Source of the DNA: Rhodococcus marinonascens NBRC 14363
GTDB lineage: Bacteria; Actinomycetota; Actinomycetes; Mycobacteriales; Mycobacteriaceae
NCBI RefSeq assembly: GCF_001894885.1
Contig: NZ_BCXB01000019.1
Span: 35,146 to 99,145, forward strand
Direction: 5' to 3'
Length of the DNA stretch: 64,000 nt
The notes beneath the pieces are model-generated. The model searched no databases. It saw only the letters and a program-made list of their open reading frames with translations, and had not been told where the DNA came from. The translations under genes and the position numbers were made by a program. Of the stretch, positions 8,013 through 15,629 are shown one piece after another (positions within the stretch are counted from its first letter, which is position 1; every line of letters starts with the position of its first letter).

Positions 8013-8978
8013 TCACGGTGGCGAGACTCTGAGGTGAAGGGCGAGCTGCCTGACGGTGTCGGCGAGCTCGGCTGGTTCGATGACGACCACTGGGGCGGTG
8101 AGCGCAATGCGAGCAACCGTCATGGTGAGCCGGCCGAGATCTTCGCTGCGGATCTGGACAAGACAGGAGTCCGCTTGCACCTCGATTGGTGTGTGGTCAA
8201 TCCATCGGAGCACACCCTCAAGGTCAGCGAACGTGGCTTGGATGGCGAGTCTCGCATCGTGGTGACGGGGTGTCGAGCCGACTGAGCTCGCGACGAAGCT
8301 CGCCGCATCACCGCCCGGGATCTCACGTGGCGTGAAATGACTGCCCGCCAGCCAGGGCTCCCAGAGCCGGTCCAGTCGAAACATTCGCCACCCACCACGA
8401 TGTTGGTCCCATGCTACGAGATACCAACGACGTCCTGCCGTGACAAGGCGGTGCGGCTCGACCAGCCGTCTGCTGCTCTCGCCATCACCTCGCCGATAGT
8501 CAAAACGCACGTGCTCATGGTCGCGACATGCCGCGGCGAGCACACTGAGCGCTTCGGGGTCAACAATGTCGTCGTCGGCCCGCCGCATCGAAGTGACGCT
8601 CGAATGCAGCGCCGACACACGTCGGCGCAGGCGATGGGGCAGGAGTGTTTCGATCTTCGTCAGCGCGCGCAGCGACGTTTCTTCGATGCCGCTGATGGCG
8701 GCCTCAGCGGCGTAGCGCAGCCCGACGGCTACCGCGACGGCCTCGTCATCGTCGAGGACCAGAGGCGGCACGTGCGCCCCCGTTGCAAGTCGGTAGCCCC
8801 CGTATTTTCCGGACGTGGAATCGACCGGATAGCCCAGATCGCGTAGGCGATCGATGTCACGGCGCACCGTTCGCTCCGTGACCTCGAGGCGTGCGGAGAG
8901 CTCGGCACAGTGCCAGAAACGATGGGTCTGAAGGAGCGACAGCAGTTGCAGTGCTCGGCCTGTGGGATCGTTACGCAT
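8013..8978 (-). CDS. WYL-domain transcriptional regulator (YafY type)
   Basis: The 321-residue protein has an N-terminal helix-turn-helix (residues about 15-60, LSARLEVTERTVRRDIDRLRDLG), a central linker and a WYL domain (about 145-235, RFDYRRGDG, RLVEPHRLVTAGRRWYLVAWD, WRMFRLDRL), followed by a WCX-like C-terminus. It binds DNA and is thought to sense a nucleotide or small ligand through the WYL pocket. It is divergent from the epoxide hydrolase at 9089, with 110 bases between, so that gene is the best candidate target along with itself. Confidence 0.9.
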   Translation of the reverse strand: MRNDPTGRALQLLSLLQTHRFWHCAELSARLEVTERTVRRDIDRLRDLGYPVDSTSGKYGGYRLATGAHVPPLVLDDDEAVAVAVGLRYAAEAAISGIEETSLRALTKIETLLPHRLRRRVSALHSSVTSMRRADDDIVDPEALSVLAAACRDHEHVRFDYRRGDGESSRRLVEPHRLVTAGRRWYLVAWDQHRGGWRMFRLDRLWEPWLAGSHFTPREIPGGDAASFVASSVGSTPRHHDARLAIQATFADLEGVLRWIDHTPIEVQADSCLVQIRSEDLGRLTMTVARIALTAPVVVIEPAELADTVRQLALHLRVSPP

Positions 8979-9088
8979 TTCTTCAGCTTGCCAACGATCT
9001 AGGACTTCATTTGTCCACGATGCTCCCTATCGTCGGAGCAACCGGTCGATCCGTACACAAGATCGGTAGTCAACCCAAAGGAGCATCC

Positions 9089-10030
9089 GTGAATCCATCC
9101 GACTTTCCCAAGCCTGTCCGTATCCCAGTCAACGGCGTGGAACTGGAAGTCTTTGAAGCAGGGCGACAAAATGCCGGGAAACCCATCGTGCTGTGTCACG
9201 GCTTCCCAGAGCATGCGTTTTCGTGGCGCCATCAGGTGCCCGCCCTTGTCGCGGCGGGCTACCACGTCATCGTCCCGAACCAGCGCGGCTACGGCAACTC
9301 ATCCCGTCCGACCGAAGTAACGGACTATGACATTGAACATTTGTCGGGTGATCTCGTCGGACTTCTCGATCACTACGGCTACGAGGATGCCACCTTTGTC
9401 GGTCATGATTGGGGTGCCTTTGTCGTTTGGGGACTGACCCTGTTGCATCCGAACCGTGTAAATAGGGTGATCAACCTGAGCTTGCCTTACCAGGAGCGCG
9501 GAGAAAAACCCTGGATCGAGTTCATGGAAGCCGTGCTTGGCAGTGACTTCTATTTCGTCCACTTCAACCGGCAGCCGGGTGTCGCGGACGCCGTGTTCGA
9601 AGAGAACACATTCCAGTTCCTTCGCAACCTGTACCGGAAGAACGAGCCCCTCAAGGAGCCTCAACCGGGCATGGCGCTGATCGATCTCGCCAGAGCAGAA
9701 ACACCACTCGGTGAGCCTCTGATGAGCGATAGCGAACTGGCCGTTTTCGTCTCCGCCTTCGAATCGACAGGGTTCACGGGCAGCATCAACTGGTACAGAA
9801 ACCTCGATCGCAACTGGCGCCTGTTGGCGGATGTGGACCCGATCATCCAGCAGCCCGCGCTCATGATCTATGGCGACCGGGATGCGGTCGCGAGGTCTGA
9901 AAACCTGGCAGAGTTCGTGCCCAATGTTGAAGTGGTCAATCTCGATTGCGGTCATTGGATCCAACAGGAAAGGCCGGAAGAAACAAACCAAGCGATTTTG
10001 AAATGGCTGGACCAGCAGGATGCCACCTAG
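9089..10030 (+). CDS. Alpha/beta hydrolase, epoxide hydrolase type
   Basis: The GTG at 9089 is chosen because AAAGGAG sits six bases before it and the product then begins at the conserved domain; longer in-frame starts lie in the regulator promoter. The 313-residue protein shows the oxyanion motif HGFPE (37-41), the nucleophile aspartate in GHDWGA (Asp107), candidate ring-opening tyrosines (Tyr153/155 and Tyr236 in NWYRN), YGDRD (261-265) and the catalytic histidine in CGHW (His289). This set belongs to soluble epoxide hydrolases, though haloalkane dehalogenases share the fold. It is divergent from the WYL regulator, and a long hairpin at 10105-10148 probably ends the transcript. Confidence 0.9.
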   Translation: MNPSDFPKPVRIPVNGVELEVFEAGRQNAGKPIVLCHGFPEHAFSWRHQVPALVAAGYHVIVPNQRGYGNSSRPTEVTDYDIEHLSGDLVGLLDHYGYEDATFVGHDWGAFVVWGLTLLHPNRVNRVINLSLPYQERGEKPWIEFMEAVLGSDFYFVHFNRQPGVADAVFEENTFQFLRNLYRKNEPLKEPQPGMALIDLARAETPLGEPLMSDSELAVFVSAFESTGFTGSINWYRNLDRNWRLLADVDPIIQQPALMIYGDRDAVARSENLAEFVPNVEVVNLDCGHWIQQERPEETNQAILKWLDQQDAT

Positions 10031-10104
10031 TCCCAGAAGCGTTTCAAGGTTGAGCATGCCCTCCGGCTTGAACGGAACAAATCGACCGTAGTGCACACGA
10101 GTGC

Positions 10105-10148
10105 AGGCGGCGTGCACGGGAAAGTTTATCCTCCCGTGCACGCCGCCT
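10105..10148 (+). terminator. Long perfect hairpin after the epoxide hydrolase
   Basis: A 17-base arm AGGCGGCGTGCACGGGA (10105-10121) pairs perfectly with 10132-10148, with a 10-base AT-rich loop. It lies 75 bases after the hydrolase stop. No T run follows, as is common for actinobacterial terminators. Confidence 0.55.
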
Positions 10149-10488
10149 GGTCGGGCAGAAAGGCGTCGATTCGTTCGCCACCCAGCATCGGTGAGCCATC
10201 GTTGTACGGGCGTCGGCACGCCGTCCTTGCCGTCGACACCGACCACGAGTTCTCCGACGAGGACGGGGTCGAAGGGAACGTCTGGATCTCGGGGCAGGTG
10301 CGGTAGGTATCGTCCGAGGCGGCCGAGCCGCCACATCACCAGCATGTCCCATGAATCTCGACGCGGCGCGGGCGGCGACAGTAGATCGATCGGTAGCCCG
10401 AATCTGCCGCGCAATCTGGTTTGCGCAGCTAGCCTCCCGTGAAGAACATGCAAGTCGGTATGTTCTTCGTGTATACGAAAGGCTCTCT
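10149..10488. other. Intergenic stretch with possible minus-strand coding remnant
   Basis: No expressed gene is supported. On the minus strand, between about 10440 and 10150, one frame reads smoothly (WDMLVMWRLGRLGRYLPHL, then VGELVVGVDGKDGVPTP) but it runs on into the hairpin and the hydrolase antisense without a proper end. I take it as a possible remnant of an unrecognised gene. Confidence 0.25.
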
Positions 10489-11018
10489 GTGAAAATACTC
10501 GCCAGAACGGGTGTTTTAGCCGTCGCTGTTGCTGCGGCCGCCAGGCAGCTGCCACTGCCGAGGTCGTGCAGAACCCCACCATGGAGTCTGTCACCGAACT
10601 GCAGACGACCTTGAAGTCCCAGGGCATCACCCCGGAGGTCAGCACCGGCAAGGGTGTGCAGAAGAAGGAATACGACGTGACCCAACCCGGGGGGCCTCGG
10701 GTCGTCATCGAGACCACTGGGCCGGCGCCTTTGGCGCCGGGCGAGATCGCTCCGAAGCTCCGCGCGGGGGTCGGCAGCGGAATCTATCTCTACCTGAACC
10801 AAACGGATCAGAAAGTGCTGGCCACCGCTGGCGCAGCGGCGCTGGGTGTCGCCGTCTGCGCCATTCCGTATATCGGCCAAGCCGGCTGCGCGAGTGCGGT
10901 GGGTGCGTTGGTCGGCGCGGCCGCGTACATTGCAGCGAACGGCATTTGTCGCCCAGGTGAGTTAGAGATCAACTATGCGGACTTCCCTAACCCACTCCCT
11001 TCATTCAAATGCGTCTGA
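10489..11018 (+). CDS. Small secreted protein with a frame break in its signal peptide
   Basis: The GTG at 10489 opens a typical signal peptide in frame 1 (VKILARTGVLAVAVAAAA). The mature part lies in frame 3: ATAEVVQNPTMESVTELQ follows directly where a cleavage site would be, and continues to the stop at 11018. One base lost or gained near 10540 would join them, so this is either a pseudogene, a sequencing error or a programmed slip. The mature region carries a hydrophobic glycine/alanine core with paired cysteines (GVAVCAIPYIGQAGCASAVG, then NGICRPGEL and a C-terminal CV). I recall similar short Cys-containing exported proteins of unknown function in Rhodococcus and Nocardia. Coupled to the membrane mini-protein downstream. 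Confidence 0.5.
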
Positions 11019-11036
11019 GGAAAATGCGTCTGAGGA
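11007..11036 (+). repeat. 15-base tandem duplication across a stop/start junction
   Basis: AAATGCGTCTGAGGA occurs twice in a row (11007-11021 and 11022-11036). The first copy contains the stop codon of the secreted protein (TGA 11016-11018) and an ATG at 11009; the second contains ATG 11024. The duplication supplies TGAGGAAA as ribosome site for the second ATG and gives the peptide a doubled MRLRK start if the first is used. Confidence 0.85.
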
Positions 11037-11230
11037 AAAACGAGGTTCAAGGCCTGACCGCTGGTTTGGTGGTTCTGACGATAGGTTCGGTCGTCGCTGG
11101 TGCGCAGTTCCGTTCCTGGTCCGTGGTCGCGCAGATCGTCATCGTGGGGCTCATCTTCGGTGCCGCAACGCTTGTGGCGGTTCGTCTACTGATCTCGCCG
11201 AAGGACGAACAACCGAAGAAGAAGGAGTGA
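11024..11230 (+). CDS. Small membrane protein
   Basis: The 68-residue product has a basic start (MRLRKNEVQ), two hydrophobic segments (LTAGLVVLTIGSVVAG and VVAQIVIVGLIFGAATLVAVRLL, split by RSW) and a lysine-rich tail (PKDEQPKKKE) that should be cytoplasmic. I chose ATG 11024 because GAGG stands four to five bases before it; ATG 11009 in the same frame overlaps the upstream gene. It follows the Cys-containing secreted protein immediately, so it could be an immunity- or anchor-type partner, but that is only position-based inference. Confidence 0.5.
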   Translation: MRLRKNEVQGLTAGLVVLTIGSVVAGAQFRSWSVVAQIVIVGLIFGAATLVAVRLLISPKDEQPKKKE

Positions 11231-11747
11231 CAGCTGCCTCAGCTCGTGAGGCAATGGCCTGTTCACACCGAGTCAGACTCACCGATGTCAATGCGGTTCC
11301 CCCGTTCATCGGACAGTCCCACGGCGAACATGACAGGTCGGTGTTTTGACGTGAGTTGTGCGGTCGTCAGGTGAAATGGCGGCCCCATCCCATGTCGTAG
11401 GCCCGTTCTACACTGCTGGCGCGACGAGAAAGAGGTCGCCGCACACTGCCTTGGCCGACAGGGAACATTCCCTGTCGGCCCTGATTCGAGAAGTTTCTCG
11501 GATCGGCGGGGTGTGGCGACCTTTTCCTGTTCTACCGGCGCAGCGGCGGGGTCCTAGATTGCGTGCGCCACGGCACCGCGGTCGGCTTGCCCGTGGAGCT
11601 CGGTTTCCTGCTCGAACGCGATCTCACTCTCTTCGCCGGGGCCTTCCCGCCGCGTTGACAAACACGCCCGTCCCGGACAACCCTGTCAGACCCCCGCCCT
11701 ACCGTCAGGTCGGCGGTAACAGTATGGCGCGCACAGGAAGACCGATC
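11231..11747. other. Intergenic region with a perfect hairpin and gene debris
   Basis: No complete gene is visible. A perfect 12-base inverted repeat GGCCGACAGGGA/TCCCTGTCGGCC with a 4-base loop lies at 11453-11480 and could terminate the secreted-protein operon or be an operator. Between about 11550 and 11640 the plus strand ends a plausible frame (GLPVELGFLLERDLTLFAG, stop near 11638) that looks like the tail of a lost gene. Confidence 0.4.
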
Positions 11748-12000
11748 GTGACAGCACTCGACGCTCTCCCCTTCCCGGGGATCGCCGCGAGACCCTCCCT
11801 CACCGGCGGTGAGCAGCTGACCCTGATCGGAGTGCCCCAACCTGCGCGCATCCCCCACCATCTGTGGCAGCAATGGCTCGACGATCCCCACGTCGTAGCC
11901 CGTTTCGTAGCGAAACGCTACCGGCGCCGCGATCACCAATGCTGGCCCTGGCTCGGAGCCGTCTCCTCCACCGGGCACGGTTCCTTCCGTGCCGCAGCGA
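11748..12000 (+). pseudogene. 5' fragment of an HNH-endonuclease-like gene
   Basis: From the GTG at 11748 the frame reads VTALDALPFPGIAARP, then IPHHLWQQWLDDPHVVARFV and DHQCWPWLGAVSSTGHGSFRA. The last phrase is the zinc-knuckle-like QCWPWxGxxxxxGHGxFR opening I associate with HNH proteins found on actinobacterial plasmids and phages. The frame is then lost where homology to the ISAs1 remnant on the other strand begins (about 12005). The gene was probably cut by that element or by a later deletion. Confidence 0.45.
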
Positions 12001-12004
12001 CCTC

Positions 12005-12553
12005 GGGGGCCTTCACCGTGCACCGCTCCCGCCGCCCGTGCCCGACCATTGAGGACGCGACCGGAATGCCGTTCCACGGCAATGCTTTCAACCGAGACAA
12101 CAGGGACGGCTGATTGTTCTTGACGGTGAACACGTAGTGCCCACCCCGGCCGACGATGTAGTCGGCTGCGCCCCGTTGGCGGTGCAGGGCGTCCGCGGTG
12201 ACGGCGACATCGGAGAGATCGAGCGGGTCGAGCAGTGCGGTGAGCCTCGGAATCTCGTTGATCTTCGCACCAACCTCGACCAGCCCGAGCACCACCCCGG
12301 TGTCATGGTCGAGTGTGGCCAGCCGATGCGTCAGGCACCCGGCCGCATCTCTCGCGCCGCGCAGGGTCTTGCCGTCGACGGCGATCACCCGACGCGCCCC
12401 GGCACACGTCGCCGGTAGCGCCAACCCCAGGATCGCCGGCAACCTGTGCCGGATACCACGGCGGGCGCGAGGATCCGGCACCCGTGTGAGCGTATCGAAG
12501 ATCCCCGCGTCGAACACGGTCACGGGCATGGGAGAAGATTGGGCTGCGGGCAC
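12005..12553 (-). mobile_element. ISAs1-family transposase remnant (internal deletion, 3' truncated)
   Basis: The frame starts near 12553 and shows the ISAs1/H-repeat signature: FDTLTRVPDPRARRGIRHRL, then RVIAVDGKTLRGARDA, LVEVGAKINEIPRL, TADALHRQRGAADYIV and GHYVFTVKNNQP. Between the N-terminal LPAILGLALPA and VIAVDGKTLRG roughly 60-80 residues of the usual protein are missing, and the part after HGRRERCTVK, with the last catalytic acid, is absent. It cannot be an active transposase. No terminal inverted repeats were identified. Confidence 0.8.
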
Positions 12554-12767
12554 GGTGCGTTCCTCGTGATGGTGCTTGTATAGGAACTCGAATCATCCCC
12601 GAGACTGTCGTGCCCGCCCGAATCCACATCCTCGGACCACCAACCCGACGCTGAATTCGCAGTTCAGGGCACCCCACTCACGACTTTGCCGGAGCCCTGG
12701 TTTCTCGCCGAGCGCATACTGCGAAAGCAGGATACGATCTGGCTCGTTGACGAGTGAAGGTAAATCA

Positions 12768-13457
12768 ATGGTAAACAAAAGAAATACTGCACTTCTTGTC
12801 ATAGATATGCAGAAGGAAAGTAAATACGGTATCGAGCACATGCAGGAAGCGGTGGATTCCGCCGAATCCCTGATCGATGCCTGCCGATCGTTGTCGGTCC
12901 CGGTCATTTACACCAGACACGTCAGCCGAGTAGACGGTGCGGGACTGATCAATAACGAGGTTGTCGATGATTCGGGGAAACCCATTTTTTACCGGTCCGA
13001 TACCGAGAATCTCGAGGTGATTGACCAACTCAGGCCGCATTCCGGGGAGGTCGTGATCGACAAGTATCGGTGGAGTGGATTCCACGAGACTTCCCTGGAT
13101 CTCATGCTTCGTACCCAGAAAATTGAAACAGTGATTGTGATCGGATTTACGACCGATTGCTGCGTATTGACCACCGTGTTCGATGCCTTCTCCCGCAACT
13201 ATGATGTCGTACTGGTGAAGGATGCTTGCGCGGCCACCAATTCTGGTGCCCACAAGGCGGCAATTCTGAACATGGCGAATTGGACTTACGGGATCGAAAT
13301 CATCGACTCCGGTGAACTGATCAACAAGATGTCCGGGTCCGCGTTCACATCGTGGAAGGCAACCGCACCTGATCTGGTCGCCTACTCGAGCAAGAGGATC
13401 GACGACGCCTATGAGTCTCTCTCGGCAGAATTCAAGGGAGACGTATTCAATGACTGA
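12768..13457 (+). CDS. Cysteine hydrolase (isochorismatase/amidase family)
   Basis: The ATG at 12768 follows GAAGG and gives a 229-residue protein with the catalytic triad of the family: Asp13 (LLVIDMQ), Lys99 (VIDKYRWSGF) and Cys132 in GFTTDCCVLTT. Relatives hydrolyse amides such as nicotinamide, N-carbamoylsarcosine, ureidoacrylate or biuret. It overlaps a 48-residue membrane peptide and then an NCS1 permease, so the substrate is probably a nitrogen compound imported by that permease. The first 30 codons are noticeably AT-rich compared with neighbours, which may favour initiation or reflect transfer. Confidence 0.9.
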   Translation: MVNKRNTALLVIDMQKESKYGIEHMQEAVDSAESLIDACRSLSVPVIYTRHVSRVDGAGLINNEVVDDSGKPIFYRSDTENLEVIDQLRPHSGEVVIDKYRWSGFHETSLDLMLRTQKIETVIVIGFTTDCCVLTTVFDAFSRNYDVVLVKDACAATNSGAHKAAILNMANWTYGIEIIDSGELINKMSGSAFTSWKATAPDLVAYSSKRIDDAYESLSAEFKGDVFND

Positions 13458-13596
13458 GTATGATCAGGGTGCGAACGTCGATCCCGATGAATCCACTGAT
13501 CTTACGAGAACCGATCAAGTTCTGATGCTGGTATTGGCTGTAACCCCCATCGCCCTTTCGACCTGGTGGTACATCGCGCAGGGGATACCGGCGTGA
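13450..13596 (+). CDS. 48-residue single-helix membrane peptide between hydrolase and permease
   Basis: ATG 13450 overlaps the hydrolase stop by eight bases, with AAGGGAG ten bases before it; the stop TGA 13594-13596 overlaps the permease GTG 13593. The peptide has an acidic N-terminus (EYDQGANVDPDESTDL), one hydrophobic helix (VLMLVLAVTPIALSTWWYIA) and a very short tail. Translation is coupled at both ends, so production is tied to the permease. It may be a small permease subunit, comparable in logic to small proteins that pair with sodium symporters, but I know of no named family. Confidence 0.7.
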   Translation: MTEYDQGANVDPDESTDLTRTDQVLMLVLAVTPIALSTWWYIAQGIPA

Positions 13597-15080
13597 GTGG
13601 TGAAGCTTCCACGTCCCTACCGCTGAAGAAATCGCAACGCTACGCCGGTTTCTTCTCGATCTTCTGGCTGTGGGCCGGAGGCAATGTTCTGCTTACGAAC
13701 TTCATCTCCGGATCTTCGTATGCCAGCGGTCTCGGATTTCGGAATATGCTGGTGATCACTGTCACCGGATTCATGCTCGGATTCGCCTTCTGCTCATGGA
13801 ATTCTCAGCGCAGTGCGCGATACGGAATCGATGAGATCGTGTCGCTGCGCCCGACATTCGGCCATCGAGGTTCCGCATATGGAACGATGGTTCTCGTCTG
13901 TATCAATTTTGGCTGGGTCGGAATTCTGGCTGCGCTCGCTGGTACAGCCACGCAGATCGTGGCCAATGGCCAGGGAGTCAGCTTCGCAGGCGACTACTAC
14001 GTGTATTCGATCGGTGCGGGTATCGTCATTCCGTTGCTCATCGTCGCCTACAGTCAAAAGGCTGCGTTCACGGTTTCGCGGTTGGTTGTGCCGCTACTGG
14101 TGGCCTTCATTGGGTATATCGTCGTCAGACTGTTCATCGATGGTCATATGCCGACGATAGTGAACAAACCCGGTGACGGAAGTTCCGATTGGGCGATTGC
14201 ATTCGAAATCATCTTTGCCTTTTCGATATCTTGGTTCCCCTACCTTGGATCGTGGAACAGATTTTCCAAAACCGAGAAATCGAGTTTTTGGGGAACATAC
14301 CTCGGGTTGTTGGTGACCGGTGTCATGTTTGCCGTCGTGGGCGGCATGGCGACGCTGGCAACCGGAGAGATTGATCCAGCCATTTGGGCCAATCAACTAG
14401 ACCTAGGATTGGTGTCTCTACTCATCATCGTTCTCGGCACCATTACGTCGGTCACGCATCTTCTCGGTTCGGGGTCGATGGGTATTCTGAGCACTTTCCC
14501 AGGCACAAACTACAGAATTGTGTGTGTGCTGGTCACCGTTCCATCGCTGATATTTGTCTTCGGTTCATCATTGGAGGGCATCTTCGACACCCTGCTCATC
14601 TTTATCGGTTTGCTCGTGGGGCCGTATTGGGCGGTGGCGCTCGTCGACTATTTCTTCCTTCGCCGACAGCGCATCGATGCGAAAGCGTGCTTCGATACGT
14701 CCGGGCCGTATTGGTACAGTCGCGGTTTCAACATCTTGGCTTTCGCAAGCACCGCGGTCGGGATGATCGTATGGGTGTTCCTCGGTGGTTGGGAGAGCGG
14801 CTTTTCGATCCTGACATTCACCGCGGGCCAGGAAGCCTTCGGCTACATCAGTGCCACGCTTCCTGCCATGGCCGCGTCGGGCGGGGTCTACTACGTACTT
14901 GGTAGGACCGTGATCCCGAAGTTGGGCATGGGCGGGTACGTTGCGCACACGAACGCCGGTAACTCCGACGACGCTATGGCCGGACCAGCAGTCGAGGTCG
15001 GAGGGTCGGGAGAAGGCTCACTAGTCGCTCGAAAGGAAATGACAGCCCCGCCTGGTACTGGGCATGATCACATTTCGTGA
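13593..15080 (+). CDS. NCS1-family permease (cytosine/purine/allantoin type)
   Basis: The 495-residue protein has about twelve hydrophobic segments and starts with a family-like SIFWLWAGGNVLLTNFISGS, the first helix of Mhp1/CodB-type NCS1 carriers, followed by GFMLGFAFCSWNSQRSARYG and SLRPTFGHRGSA. NCS1 proteins import nucleobases, hydantoins, allantoin or related heterocycles with a cation. The long hydrophilic C-terminus (residues about 455-495) is unusual. Start GTG 13593 overlaps the micro-ORF by four bases. Together with the cysteine hydrolase this forms an uptake-plus-hydrolysis unit for a cyclic or N-carbamoyl compound. Confidence 0.9.
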   Translation: MSGEASTSLPLKKSQRYAGFFSIFWLWAGGNVLLTNFISGSSYASGLGFRNMLVITVTGFMLGFAFCSWNSQRSARYGIDEIVSLRPTFGHRGSAYGTMVLVCINFGWVGILAALAGTATQIVANGQGVSFAGDYYVYSIGAGIVIPLLIVAYSQKAAFTVSRLVVPLLVAFIGYIVVRLFIDGHMPTIVNKPGDGSSDWAIAFEIIFAFSISWFPYLGSWNRFSKTEKSSFWGTYLGLLVTGVMFAVVGGMATLATGEIDPAIWANQLDLGLVSLLIIVLGTITSVTHLLGSGSMGILSTFPGTNYRIVCVLVTVPSLIFVFGSSLEGIFDTLLIFIGLLVGPYWAVALVDYFFLRRQRIDAKACFDTSGPYWYSRGFNILAFASTAVGMIVWVFLGGWESGFSILTFTAGQEAFGYISATLPAMAASGGVYYVLGRTVIPKLGMGGYVAHTNAGNSDDAMAGPAVEVGGSGEGSLVARKEMTAPPGTGHDHIS

Positions 15081-15125
15081 CGGCCATGACTTTCAGGTGG
15101 AACCGCGTAGAATCGTCAAGACTGT

Positions 15126-15629
15126 TCAGTCGCCGACTGTCCCGGCAGTGTCCAACGCCGTCGCGAGTGGGCCGGACTCGTACGAACTGATGTCGGCAAC
15201 CTTTGCAGCAGAGTCAGATTCGGGATCGAATTGGTAACCGAGCCATTCTTTGGCGAGACGTCGGGCCAGTTCGATCCCGACGACCCTCTGCCCGAAGCAG
15301 AGCACCTGGGCGTCGTTGCTGAGCACCGATCGCTCCACGGAGAAACTGTCGTGTGCGGTCACCGCGCGGATCCCTGGCACCTTATTGGCGCTGATCGCAA
15401 CACCCAACCCGGTGCCGCACACCAGTAGTGCACGATCTGCGTTACCGTCGGCGATCATGCGCGCAGCGGTGACCGCGACGTGCGGATATGCGGTGTGCTC
15501 GTCGTTTCCCACTCCCACGTCGGTCACCTCGGCGACCCGATCATCGGATTCGAGGTCGGCCTTCAGGGCGTTCTTGTACTCCAGTCCGGCATCATCACAA
15601 CCGACAACGATCCTCAGTCGTTCTGGCAT
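15126..15629 (-). CDS. RpiB/LacAB-family sugar phosphate isomerase
   Basis: The 167-residue protein has the RpiB core: [54 protein letters not shown] and [14 protein letters not shown]. The cysteine in CGTG is the usual catalytic base region. It interconverts a ketose phosphate and an aldose phosphate. ATG 15629 overlaps the kinase stop (TGATG). Last gene of the long minus-strand polyol operon. In Mycobacterium smegmatis tetritol catabolism an enzyme of this family turns D-erythrulose 4-phosphate into D-erythrose 4-phosphate; the same role fits here next to a DhaK-type kinase, but ribose 5-phosphate isomerisation cannot be excluded. Confidence 0.88.
   Translation of the reverse strand: MPERLRIVVGCDDAGLEYKNALKADLESDDRVAEVTDVGVGNDEHTAYPHVAVTAARMIADGNADRALLVCGTGLGVAISANKVPGIRAVTAHDSFSVERSVLSNDAQVLCFGQRVVGIELARRLAKEWLGYQFDPESDSAAKVADISSYESGPLATALDTAGTVGD

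Noticed and set aside
9299..10717. A 472-codon minus-strand frame over the epoxide hydrolase
   Set aside because: It is the antisense of a strongly supported gene; only a short piece near 10150-10440 looks possibly coding.
11453..11480. Perfect hairpin as a possible plasmid origin element
   Set aside because: It is a single inverted repeat without iterons or a neighbouring working rep gene, so a terminator or operator is more likely.
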